Positions 1-7,684 of a DNA stretch of 64,000 nucleotides are shown here, in pieces. Both the position numbers and the translations under genes were made by a program. Source of the stretch: Dehalococcoidia bacterium. GTDB taxonomy: Bacteria > Chloroflexota > Dehalococcoidia > Dehalococcoidales > W498. The number at the start of each line of letters is the position of its first letter. The first letter of the stretch is position 1. The notes beneath the pieces are model-generated. The model was given only the letters and a program-made list of their open reading frames with translations, did no database searches and was not told where the DNA came from. The DNA lies in assembly GCA_011170285.1 (NCBI GenBank), contig DUEE01000016.1, positions 62,001 through 126,000 of the forward strand, in the 5' to 3' direction.

Positions 1-784
1 CTTTGTGGCTTCTATCCTTTTCCCGTAAACCAAGAATGATAGGGACGGGGGTGAACCTGATCCATTCCCCTACACTGAGGGGGCGGCATACCTCAGCACC
101 TAGCCTTCCCAGCTCGACGTCCATATCCATGTTAGCAAAGGGGTCAATCGCGATGAAAAACTCACCAGTAATACCGATCTTTAATGGGATGGGTGGAGAC
201 ACTGTGGGTAAATTCTTGAGTGTTTGTAGATACTCTTGCCTTACTCGTTTAAGTTCTTGATGGTCAGCAGCGTTTTCAATGGCCTTAGTTCCATCTCTAT
301 GGATTCGGCTGACTTCTCCTCTGTCTCGCTCTACAGCCCGTTTCTTATGTACCATCTGCTCGAGTTCATGCAGCACATTCATTTTGGTCAGACCGAAGCG
401 GAGGCCTGTTATTACCTCCCGCAGCGGAGTCCCTCGGGTAATCCGTTTCACCATGTGCATTATACCAAGCTCTTGGCTTACCATCTCAAAATCGTAGCCT
501 AGCTCTCGTAGAATCGCTTCCTGAGCCTTGTGGTAATAGCCAAAGCGGCAACCATAGAGCCCCCCTGGCATTATTATAGTGTCCGCCCCTGATTCTAAGG
601 CCTCAATCATGTTGCCAAGGGAGAGTTTGAAGGGAAGGCAAACCATCTCCGGTGAGTATTTAACGCCCAAGGAGAGGGTGCGCTGACTTGTCGGTGGCGG
701 AACAACAACGCCAACATTCAGCCACTTAGCCATAGCAGCTATCCCTACATAGATATAGCCCATATGAGGAAAGGTTACCTGCAT
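1..784 (-). CDS. CoA-enzyme activase-like protein (COG3580 type), partial
   Basis: Reading the minus strand from ATG at 784-782 gives an open frame that runs off the left edge (about 261 codons seen). It opens MQVTFPHMGYIYVGIAAMAK and contains VVVPPPTSQRTLSLGVKYSP, CLPFKLSLGN and MPGGLYGCRFGYYHKAQE. These match the COG3580 proteins related to HgdB/BcrC-type 2-hydroxyacyl-CoA dehydratase subunits and activases. Family members contribute cysteines to an Fe-S cluster; one cysteine lies in CLPFK and one in GCRFGYY. The start overlaps the end of the upstream COG3581-like gene by 10 bp, so the two are translationally coupled and probably form one complex. The substrate is not known for this family, and the C-terminal part is outside the window. 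Confidence 0.8.
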   Translation of the reverse strand, partial: MQVTFPHMGYIYVGIAAMAKWLNVGVVVPPPTSQRTLSLGVKYSPEMVCLPFKLSLGNMIEALESGADTIIMPGGLYGCRFGYYHKAQEAILRELGYDFEMVSQELGIMHMVKRITRGTPLREVITGLRFGLTKMNVLHELEQMVHKKRAVERDRGEVSRIHRDGTKAIENAADHQELKRVRQEYLQTLKNLPTVSPPIPLKIGITGEFFIAIDPFANMDMDVELGRLGAEVCRPLSVGEWIRFTPVPIILGLREKDRSHK

Positions 785-1776
785 GACTCTGCCTGTATCC
801 TCCTCTTTCTGTATATCATATCAAGGAAGGCTTCTAGTCGAGTAACTATACCAGCTTCAGCAGTGTGCTCCTCTAGGGTAAGGCTCATAAAAGGAGTAGT
901 CTTTAGCCTGCTAGCTTGACGACGCACCATATCCATCATTAGCGAATCAGGTCCGCAACCAAAGGCCATTATGCCAATAATACCATCTACTCCATTTTGT
1001 AGATAGTGTCCTCCAGCACCGACAACCTCTTCTTCATATGTCCAATAGGCTCTGCCCACTAATCTGGCGGTGGCTAATTGAAGCTCTTCTGCGCTGAGCA
1101 TCTCCGGGGTTAATACCCTATTATGAGCCTGCTCAAGCCGAGAAATAAAGCGGTGATTTATATGTTCATCATAGAGGAGATAGGGGTGACCAATGATGGC
1201 AATGGTGGCTCGGGTTGAACTTAGGTAGCTGGAATTTGCTTCTGCCTCAGGTATGCCTGATATTATTTCTATTGCCTGCGGCGGCGTTAAGTTATGGCTG
1301 GACATTAGCTCGTGGTAATTTAGGTGAGCTTGCCAGGCGGCTAGGCTGGCTTGCCTGACCTTAAATGGATTCCAAGTAAAATGTCGTCCCAGTTGGTAAA
1401 TGGCTTGATACAGCTTACGCTTCCCCTTATTAACGTCTACATCCATATCCAAGATAGGTGGCGATTCAGGGATAACTGCATTGGTCATATCAGGCAAGCC
1501 AAGAAACTTGGAGCAATTATAGACTTTGCTTTTCACACTGCGGATGGCAGGGATAAAAATATAGTCGCACTTTCCTACCAGGTAAAGAACATGACCCAAG
1601 AAAACCTTTACTGGCAAACAGGTATCAGCCACTACTCGTGACGAGCCTGATACCATCATGTCTTGAGTGGTTGGTGGTGAAACCACCACTTCTGCCCCCA
1701 ACTCCTCAAAGAAGCGCTTCCACACAGGGTAGTATTCGTAGTAGAGTAGAGCTCTGGGAATACCTATCCTAATCAT
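775..1776 (-). CDS. Acyl-CoA dehydratase activase-related protein (DUF2229/COG3581)
   Basis: The 333-residue protein starts MIRIGIPRALLYYEYYPVWK, the usual opening of DUF2229 proteins. Cysteines lie in ADTCLPVKVFLGH, VYNCSKFLGLPD and FGCGPDSLMMDM, positions typical of Fe-S ligands in this superfamily of ATP-dependent electron activators for 2-hydroxyacyl-CoA dehydratases and benzoyl-CoA reductases. It has no BadF-type ATPase domain, so it would need a separate activase, which may lie left of the window. Its ATG overlaps the stop of the M20 gene (ATGA) and its 3' end overlaps the COG3580-type gene by 10 bp, so all three form a tight operon. The exact reaction cannot be read from the sequence. 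Confidence 0.82.
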   Translation of the reverse strand: MIRIGIPRALLYYEYYPVWKRFFEELGAEVVVSPPTTQDMMVSGSSRVVADTCLPVKVFLGHVLYLVGKCDYIFIPAIRSVKSKVYNCSKFLGLPDMTNAVIPESPPILDMDVDVNKGKRKLYQAIYQLGRHFTWNPFKVRQASLAAWQAHLNYHELMSSHNLTPPQAIEIISGIPEAEANSSYLSSTRATIAIIGHPYLLYDEHINHRFISRLEQAHNRVLTPEMLSAEELQLATARLVGRAYWTYEEEVVGAGGHYLQNGVDGIIGIMAFGCGPDSLMMDMVRRQASRLKTTPFMSLTLEEHTAEAGIVTRLEAFLDMIYRKRRIQAESCR

Positions 1777-2981
1777 TTATTTTGCTCAAACTCTTCTTTA
1801 ACCCTGATAACTATTTCGGGATTGGCTACCAAGTCAACAACAGTCATGGCTAGAGCTTTGGCGGCATCAAGCATCCCTTGAATACCTGCCTCTGAGGCAG
1901 CCGCCGAGGCAAATTGGGGAGAATGGGCTACTACTTCCACTGGGGCTATGGCTACGAAAGGGTGGATGCTGGGAACTAGCTGACTAACATTACCCATATC
2001 GGTGCTACCAAAGAATTTATTGGGGTCAAGGGCTTCTACCTTGCGTCCCAGAGATTGCATGTTTTGAGTAAATAGCTGAGCTAGAATTAGATTATTACGC
2101 AGGGGAGCATAGCGTATTTCCCCCCACCTATATTCTAGGCGAGCACCACTAGCCGTGGCAGCTCCGATAAAGCAATTCAGAACCTTCTGTTTCAATTCAT
2201 CAAGATAGTTATCATCCTCAGCACGTATCAGAAAGCTTCCAGCACTGTGAGACGGGACGATATTAGCCGCCTCCCCACCATCGGTAATAATACCGTGGAT
2301 GCGAGCTTTATTCTTAATGTGTTGCCTGAGCGAATTTATGGCGACGAATGAGTTTATCATTGCCTCTAGAGCATTAATTCCAGCTTCTGGTCGAGATGCG
2401 GAGTGAGCTGCCTTGCCAAAAAATTCGACCTCTAGAGCTAGGCAGGCAAGGGCTCGGGTAATGGCGACATCACATACTCCTGGGTGCACCATCATAGCCA
2501 TATCCACATTATCAAAGGCTCTCCTCTCAGCCATTATTGCTTTGCCTCCATATTGCTCCTCAGCCGGTGTCCCAATGACCATTATACTACCCCCGAACCG
2601 GTCTGTAGCTAGCTTAGAAGCTACACCGGCACCAATGGCACAGGCAGCTATTAAATTATGACCGCAGGCGTGACCAAGATTAGGTAGGGCATCATACTCA
2701 GCCAGAATAGCAATAGCCGGTTTGCCTTGTCCATAGCTCCCCCTGAAAGCAGTGGGTAGCTCACAGATGCCCCTTTCTATAGAGAAACCATTTTCCTCCA
2801 GGTACTGGGTTAACCAGGTGCTTGCCTTAACCTCTTGGAAAGCTAGTTCAGGGTTAGCATGGATTATTAGGCTTAGCTCACTGAGTTGGTGATGGCGAGC
2901 GTCTATTCCACCTATGACTTGAGCCTTTAGTTTTTCTATATCCAAATTCTCTCCATTCTGAGGATAGCTTTCTAATAGCAC
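1773..2981 (-). CDS. M20-family amidohydrolase (PM20D2/AbgB-like)
   Basis: A 402-residue cytoplasmic zinc amidohydrolase. The metal-binding signature LGHACGHNLIAA lies near residue 105, PAEEQYGGKAIM holds the catalytic glutamates, and MVHPG follows. Length and motifs fit the M20D branch that cleaves N-acyl or aminoacyl amides such as p-aminobenzoyl-glutamate; the substrate is not determinable here. The frame begins at a GTG (2981), but a TATAAT hexamer lies only 2 bp upstream of it. TTG at 2945, preceded by GGAGA at a normal distance, would shorten the protein by 12 residues and may be the true start. It is the first gene of the three-gene minus operon and overlaps the next gene by 4 bp. Confidence 0.85.
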   Translation of the reverse strand: MLLESYPQNGENLDIEKLKAQVIGGIDARHHQLSELSLIIHANPELAFQEVKASTWLTQYLEENGFSIERGICELPTAFRGSYGQGKPAIAILAEYDALPNLGHACGHNLIAACAIGAGVASKLATDRFGGSIMVIGTPAEEQYGGKAIMAERRAFDNVDMAMMVHPGVCDVAITRALACLALEVEFFGKAAHSASRPEAGINALEAMINSFVAINSLRQHIKNKARIHGIITDGGEAANIVPSHSAGSFLIRAEDDNYLDELKQKVLNCFIGAATASGARLEYRWGEIRYAPLRNNLILAQLFTQNMQSLGRKVEALDPNKFFGSTDMGNVSQLVPSIHPFVAIAPVEVVAHSPQFASAAASEAGIQGMLDAAKALAMTVVDLVANPEIVIRVKEEFEQNK

Positions 2982-3089
2982 TCATTATAGCTTAATGTAA
3001 CTAGGATTTCTAGGCTTTAACACCCTGTCCTCAGGGGAAGGCTTGACTCTCTACTTGAAAATAATTAAACTAATAATAGAGGAAACAAG

Positions 3090-3323
3090 ATGCCGATTTA
3101 TGAGTATGTTTGCTCCGTTTGTAATCTAAAGTTCTAGCTGCTACGAATGATAAGTCAGGCTAGTGAGGGAGCTTCCTGCCCTCGCTGCCAAAACAATGCT
3201 AAACGGGTATTCTCCATATTCTCCTCCTTTACCACAGATGAAAGCGGACTAACTACGCATATAGCTGGCAACAACCCCTGTTCTAGCTGCAGTGCCTTTA
3301 GTTGCGATAGCTGCCATCTTTAA
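3090..3323 (+). pseudogene. FmdB-family zinc-ribbon protein with one in-frame TAG
   Basis: The frame from ATG 3090 reads MPIYEYVCSVCNLKF, then TAG (3135-3137), then continues LLRMISQASEGASCPRCQN to a TAA at 3321-3323, 77 codons in all. The first cysteine pair (CSVC) lies before the stop and the second (CPRC) after it, followed by a C-terminal cysteine-rich tail (CSSCSAFSCDSCH). FmdB regulators usually have FELLR here, so the TAG probably replaced GAG by a single base change. A usable Shine-Dalgarno (AGAGG) precedes the ATG and there is no other lesion, so the gene died recently or is read through. Confidence 0.8.
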
Positions 3324-3328
3324 TTAAG

Positions 3329-4043
3329 GTGGGATATGCTAGCCGGATGTCAGCCAAGGTAGATAGCTCCGCCGTTCAGGATGGCTAGCCGCTCTACCAC
3401 CATAGCTTCTCGTTTAATACCAGTGGCTCATGGGCAGTGGTTCAGCAGGGAATGAATGAAGCTAACCGCTATGCCCGCCGCTACCGCTGGCTGGGTGAAG
3501 CAGTCAATAGCTTTGTCAACGAGTCCCACTCTGCCATCCTGTCCCAGGCAAGGGGACAGGCACTAAATCTGGTTGCCAGTGAGAGCAACCCCGCCCGAAC
3601 TACTATCACGGATATAGCCACTAACCAAAAGCCAGAGCATATCTTGTCCGACTTAAAAATTGGTAACTCTGAACCTACCTCCCCATCACTATCAAAGCAC
3701 CAATGACCTCCACACCGATAGCCTAAGTCGGATTCTGTTAAGTACCTATGAGTGCCAGCTGCAGGACTGTGAGCAGTTGCTAGGGCTAAAGGGAGTAGGA
3801 CCCAAGACCATCCGTGCCCTGAGCCTTATTTCCGAGCTGGTCTACGGGGTGGCTCCCAGCTACCGAGACCCCGCCCGCTACAGCTTCACCCACGGCGGTA
3901 AGGATGGCATCCCCTACCCCGTTGACCGCCAGACCTACGACCAGTCAATCGAGCTACTCTCCAAAGCCATCCACAAAACCAAACTTGGTGTTAGAGAGAA
4001 AAATGAGGCGATGGGTAGGTTGGAGAGGGTGAGGATAGAATAG
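3329..4043 (+). pseudogene. DUF763 protein, 5'-truncated and frameshifted
   Basis: Three pieces of one DUF763 protein can be joined. Codons from 3332 give GYASRMSAKVDSSAVQDG, then TAG at 3386. The same frame continues PLYHHSFSFNTSGSWAVVQQ to about 3655. The frame then changes at an A5 run (3655-3659), continuing LVTLNLPPHHYQS and GVGPKTIRALSLISELVYG, then FTHGGKDGIPYPVDRQTYD to the stop at 4043. The conserved helix-hairpin-helix-like GVGPKT and the HGGKDG/PVDR blocks are intact, but the N-terminal half of the usual protein of about 400 residues is missing. One nonsense codon, one probable single-base deletion and a 5' truncation make it non-functional. DUF763 has no assigned function. Confidence 0.8.
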
Positions 4044-4094
4044 TTAAGATTATAGTTTGAATCCTCTTTGGGGAACGGATTGGCTATTTCCAAA

Positions 4095-4124
4095 TCTGAC
4101 AGATGAAAGATAATTTGCTATAAT
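4095..4124 (+). promoter_or_regulatory. Promoter for the PIN-domain gene
   Basis: An extended -10 TGCTATAAT (4116-4124) is preceded 18 bp upstream by a poor -35-like TCTGAC (4095-4100). The predicted transcript would start near 4131 and carry a leader of about 75 nt before the ATG at 4205. Confidence 0.45.
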
Positions 4125-4204
4125 TAGATTGGGCGTATGGAAAGTTTGCTTATTTGGATGTTAAACGCTATAGCTTATTATTTTGAGTAAGGCGGTTTAG
4201 TGGT

Positions 4205-6235
4205 ATGAACGCATTTGAGGATATTACACGAAAAAGGTCTATGCTCCTAACTGCCAGAATGCGCTTCTCTCCTCAGATCCAGCCAGTGAAGGAAACTGCT
4301 ATAGACAAAATAATCGAGCAAATCTTATTTTTTGTGACCCCTACTGAAAAAGGCTTAAGCGTAGAAGAAATACAATATATCTTTTCTTCTGGAAGTGTTG
4401 GTTACGCAATTAGCTCTTCTGATGTGGAGAATTCCTGCAAACGGCTGGGCAGAAAACAAAGAATTGTGCCACAACAAAAGGGAGACCTTGAACTGTATAG
4501 ATTGTCGGAGAAGGCCAGCCGTGAGCTTGGTGGGACGCATCATCGAACCGAAGTCCGCTTTAATTCTGTTGTAAATAGGCTTTTTAAGAATGCGAAAGAA
4601 GGAGCTTCTGCATTTAGGGCTCCTTTTTTGAAACTCCTGTGTATCATCTTTTCGCAACTTGCAGAGGAATATGTCCGCGTAATTAAAGGGGACATTAAGG
4701 CCGACGAGTTCTTATCCTTCCCATTTGTTTCCTCCGCTTTGAAGGAGGTCAAGAAAGAGTTCGTTTCAATTGACGGCTCCCTTTTTGAGAGTGCTACCCT
4801 ATCTTTCTTTCGAGATAGCGATCCAGAATATGATGCCATAAAATGGAATATGGTGCAGAATTATTATATTGCAAAAGCACTTGGCTTAGACCCTGGCGGC
4901 GTTCTCTTGTCCAAGGAAGCATTCGGGCACGCAATATTCTATCTGGATACTAACATCATAATCGAAGCCCTAGAACCAAAAGACAGGTATCATAAGAGCT
5001 TTCTGGCTTTTAATAAAGCATGTAAGCAACTGGGTATTACCCTAAAGGTATGCCAAATTTCACTCGATGAGCTACGAAACTGGCTTGCGTATCAGCGTGA
5101 ACTCATGGAAAAAGTCATTGACCAGATCCCGGATGAGGCAGCATCAGAGGTGAGCTCCATCTTTTACGAAATCTACTGTGAAAAGAAAAGAGCAGGTGAA
5201 GCTATTAGCGTTGGTGAATTCTTTACAAGTTTCGACTCCCCAATGGATCAGCTGAAAGGTCTCTTTGAAGTGGAATTGGAAGACGATATATGGTTTGATG
5301 AAGCAAAAAACAAAGCAGAGGCTATAACCTTTGCTGAAACTTTAAGGTCCAAATTTTTCGCTATGCGTAGGCGTTACAAATCGCGGGGGGCTGCTATTCG
5401 CGATGCTCTGTTGCTCCTTTGGCTTCAAAAATTGAGAGAGGAAAATGGCGATAATATTTGGCTAATTACTACGGATACATCTCTTCCCACATGTCCACCG
5501 CCAAACGCTTCTTCAGGGTCACTTGCTATCACTTTGGATGCAATCTTGCAATGGATTTCGACAATGGTTGTTCCAGAAGATGCAGTAGCTGACTTCACAA
5601 GTATATTTGCAGAGATGCTAAAATACCGACTTCTACCACAGGACAGGATTTTTGATTTGGAGGATTTTCTAATATTCCACGAAATGCACCTGTCATGTAA
5701 GGAACTGCCAGCAGAAGATGTTGAGAACTGCATTCGATATATTAGGGTTAATGCCCCTATGCTTGACCCCTCAGACCCGGCTGATAGAGAAAAGCTTGCT
5801 TACGAAGTATCCAAATTCTTCGCTGATCCCGGGAGGAAATACAAACAGGAAATAGCAAGGCTGGAAGCCAAGAAAGACGAGGTTGAGCAAGAATATAAAA
5901 AGGACCTTGAGGAGCGCGATGGAAAAATTGAAGAACTGGAGAGAAAATTTTCGGAATATTCGGAAAAGACCGGAAAAGAGTCTCTGAGAAGATCGGCACA
6001 GCTTAGGCTAGGCATTACTACAATCGTATTCCTAGTGTTGGAAGGTTTAGTCGTTATTCTTGCCAGCCAGTATGGTGAAGGGTCAAATCTATTCCAAAAA
6101 GTATTGAACTCGTGGTATTTTCTGGTCGGAGGGTTTGCAATAACTATCGCGCTGGGTTGGTTTTTTCTTGGGAAGAAAAGACTCGAAGCTCTTGGCTGGT
6201 CATTCACGAAAATATTTAGGTCTGGAATGTCATAA
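4205..6235 (+). CDS. Large PIN-domain protein with C-terminal coiled coil and two membrane helices
   Basis: A 676-residue protein that I do not recognise as a named family. Residues about 25-110 look like a winged-helix segment. A PIN-like nuclease core begins at FYLDTNIIIEAL (Asp248, Glu254), has an acidic SLDELRNWL block, and ends with WLITTDTSLPT (Asp424), giving the spaced acidic residues expected of a metal-dependent RNase. Charged residues about 540-600 form a coiled coil, followed by two hydrophobic helices (ITTIVFLVLEGLVVILAS and WYFLVGGFAITIALGWFFLG) near the C-terminus. This predicts a membrane-tethered cytoplasmic nuclease. It is a single gene beside two pseudogenes, with no small antitoxin neighbour. 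A defence or stress-RNase role is plausible but is inference. Confidence 0.75.
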   Translation: MNAFEDITRKRSMLLTARMRFSPQIQPVKETAIDKIIEQILFFVTPTEKGLSVEEIQYIFSSGSVGYAISSSDVENSCKRLGRKQRIVPQQKGDLELYRLSEKASRELGGTHHRTEVRFNSVVNRLFKNAKEGASAFRAPFLKLLCIIFSQLAEEYVRVIKGDIKADEFLSFPFVSSALKEVKKEFVSIDGSLFESATLSFFRDSDPEYDAIKWNMVQNYYIAKALGLDPGGVLLSKEAFGHAIFYLDTNIIIEALEPKDRYHKSFLAFNKACKQLGITLKVCQISLDELRNWLAYQRELMEKVIDQIPDEAASEVSSIFYEIYCEKKRAGEAISVGEFFTSFDSPMDQLKGLFEVELEDDIWFDEAKNKAEAITFAETLRSKFFAMRRRYKSRGAAIRDALLLLWLQKLREENGDNIWLITTDTSLPTCPPPNASSGSLAITLDAILQWISTMVVPEDAVADFTSIFAEMLKYRLLPQDRIFDLEDFLIFHEMHLSCKELPAEDVENCIRYIRVNAPMLDPSDPADREKLAYEVSKFFADPGRKYKQEIARLEAKKDEVEQEYKKDLEERDGKIEELERKFSEYSEKTGKESLRRSAQLRLGITTIVFLVLEGLVVILASQYGEGSNLFQKVLNSWYFLVGGFAITIALGWFFLGKKRLEALGWSFTKIFRSGMS

Positions 6236-6337
6236 CCATGAGATAACCTCCCTCTCTTGTTAAGCCTACGACAAATCAAACCCCCGCAAAAGTTATGTTT
6301 TTCCCTTATTGAAGAAGCCTTTTGCTTTATTGATATA

Positions 6338-7051
6338 TCAAGACATTACTTTACTTCTGCTAAACCATAAATAACCCCCAGCCACCCCACCCAAGATTAT
6401 AGCCAGTCCTGCGGTTATACCAGCACAGAACATGGTCGCATCATACCAGAAGCCCCGGGGGAAGAGCATTATCAGGTAGTCTTTGGTCGGGTCAAGCTGC
6501 CATAGCTCATTGGTGAAGCTGATGAGGTGAAACTGGTAAAATAGACGGTCAAAACCTAATAGCGTGCCTAATCCTATAGCCAGCATCAAGGCAAGCGTAA
6601 TACCACCTCCACCAACCACCCCCCGCGTCAGCCACCGCCAATATCTTCTCTTGCGCCATAAGAGGCAAACCCCGACATAAGCTAGAGCATAAATCAGCGT
6701 GCCCAATAAAACCCAATAATCTAGCCAAATTAGACTTTTAACATCCTTGAGGTGAATTACCTCTTTCTCATTAAATAGCTCAAACGGCTCGCCATCCTTC
6801 ACCGCCGTAAGGCTGATATACTCCTCATTAGAGTTAAAGTAACTAATTAGCTCGGAGGCTGCTTTCTCTAGCTCTGAATCAGCCAAACCGGTAGTCCGGC
6901 TGACATTGTATTTACTAAAGCCATAGTTATACAACCAGTGGCTATTTACTGCCCAGCCGATGCTTACTGAGAGTAACAGAATGGGTAGGCAGAGCGTAAA
7001 AACCCACTTAGTGGCAATGCCAAGAATTTTCAACCTTTTATATATCCCCAC
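6338..7051 (-). CDS. Integral membrane protein, TIGR01906/DUF1461 family
   Basis: A 237-residue protein with an N-terminal membrane helix (WVFTLCLPILLLSVSIGWAV), an extracytoplasmic segment with HLKDVKSLI (residues about 35-105), then helices at LGTLIYALAYVGVCLLW, GGITLALMLAIGLGTLLG and FCAGITAGLAIILGGVAGGY. The layout and the HxxDVK motif fit DUF1461 membrane proteins, whose biochemical role is unknown. Members in Gram-positives include the Lit-type lipoprotein acyltransferase, but this copy is not close enough by eye to assign that activity. It stands alone on the minus strand, with repeat-rich DNA on its 5' side. Confidence 0.75.
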   Translation of the reverse strand: MGIYKRLKILGIATKWVFTLCLPILLLSVSIGWAVNSHWLYNYGFSKYNVSRTTGLADSELEKAASELISYFNSNEEYISLTAVKDGEPFELFNEKEVIHLKDVKSLIWLDYWVLLGTLIYALAYVGVCLLWRKRRYWRWLTRGVVGGGGITLALMLAIGLGTLLGFDRLFYQFHLISFTNELWQLDPTKDYLIMLFPRGFWYDATMFCAGITAGLAIILGGVAGGYLWFSRSKVMS

Positions 7052-7151
7052 TGGCTCGTATCCAGATTTTACACTGTCAGGGCTAAAAAGAGTAGTATTC
7101 TATCTACCTCATTCCCTTAGGTTTTCTTACTTGGAAACCCACCCCCTTTAT

Positions 7152-7177
7152 CCCCCTCCCTTGGTAAAGGGAGGGGG
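7152..7177. repeat. Dispersed GC-rich palindromic repeat, copy 1 (core)
   Basis: An 11-bp perfect inverted repeat CCCCCTCCCTT / AAGGGAGGGGG with loop GGTA. It is followed at about 7204-7226 by the module AGAGGCGACTCTGTCGACC, which recurs beside copy 4 near 20966. It sits in the non-coding stretch between the DUF1461 gene and dnaE. Confidence 0.85.
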
Positions 7178-7490
7178 AATTATATGTAAGAGAGGCTCCG
7201 CTCACCAGAGGCGACTCTGTCGACCTCTCTTTGACTCTCCTTACGATATCTCCTCCTTCAAAGGAGAGAGGGGAAGATATCTGACATGGGGGTTTCCAGG
7301 TTGTCTAATAAGTCCAAAAACCACGATTTTTTGAAGCTAAGCATTTTCCCGCTCAAAGCTACAGTAGTAGCTTTTTGGACAGCCTATTTCGCCCCTCTTA
7401 AACTCCCCAAATACTATTCTGAGAAGAGTGAGTACAACAAACCTGGTAAGGCAAAAACCTTTTAATTGAGGCTGCTTATTGAGGGTAGTT

Positions 7491-7551
7491 TGAAGGGGCG
7501 TTAGCCCCTTCAAAAATAATTACACCCCCTTCCCTTAATAAGGGAAGGGGG
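7491..7551. repeat. Dispersed palindromic repeat, copy 2 (two hairpins)
   Basis: Two consecutive palindromes: a 9-bp hairpin TGAAGGGGC/GCCCCTTCA (7491-7512) and the core CCCCCTTCCCTTA/TAAGGGAAGGGGG (7525-7551, 13-bp arms around one base). The core is followed by GTCAGGGGGATAGGT, which also follows copy 4. No gene is visible in the rest of 7052-7684 apart from the dnaE promoter. Confidence 0.85.
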
Positions 7552-7648
7552 TCAGGGGGATAGGTCACCATATTAAATAATGGATAAAAACCTTATCTAT
7601 TTCGGTGGTAAATCCAACCTTGAAAGAATACGCAAGAAACCAGCCCTG

Positions 7649-7657
7649 TGTTATAAT
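7649..7657 (+). promoter_or_regulatory. Extended -10 promoter for dnaE
   Basis: TGTTATAAT, an extended -10 with the consensus TATAAT at 7652-7657, lies 27 bp upstream of the ATG at 7685. No good -35 is visible at 16-18 bp. Transcription would start near 7664, after the upstream in-frame ATG at 7580, which supports 7685 as the real dnaE start. Confidence 0.6.
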
Positions 7658-7684
7658 TATTTAAATGCTGAGTTAGAAGGTGCC

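Noticed and set aside
7580-7684. Upstream extension of dnaE giving 35 extra residues
   Set aside because: It lies upstream of the extended -10 and lacks DnaE-like sequence; ATG 7685 has a good Shine-Dalgarno and starts exactly at the PHP domain.
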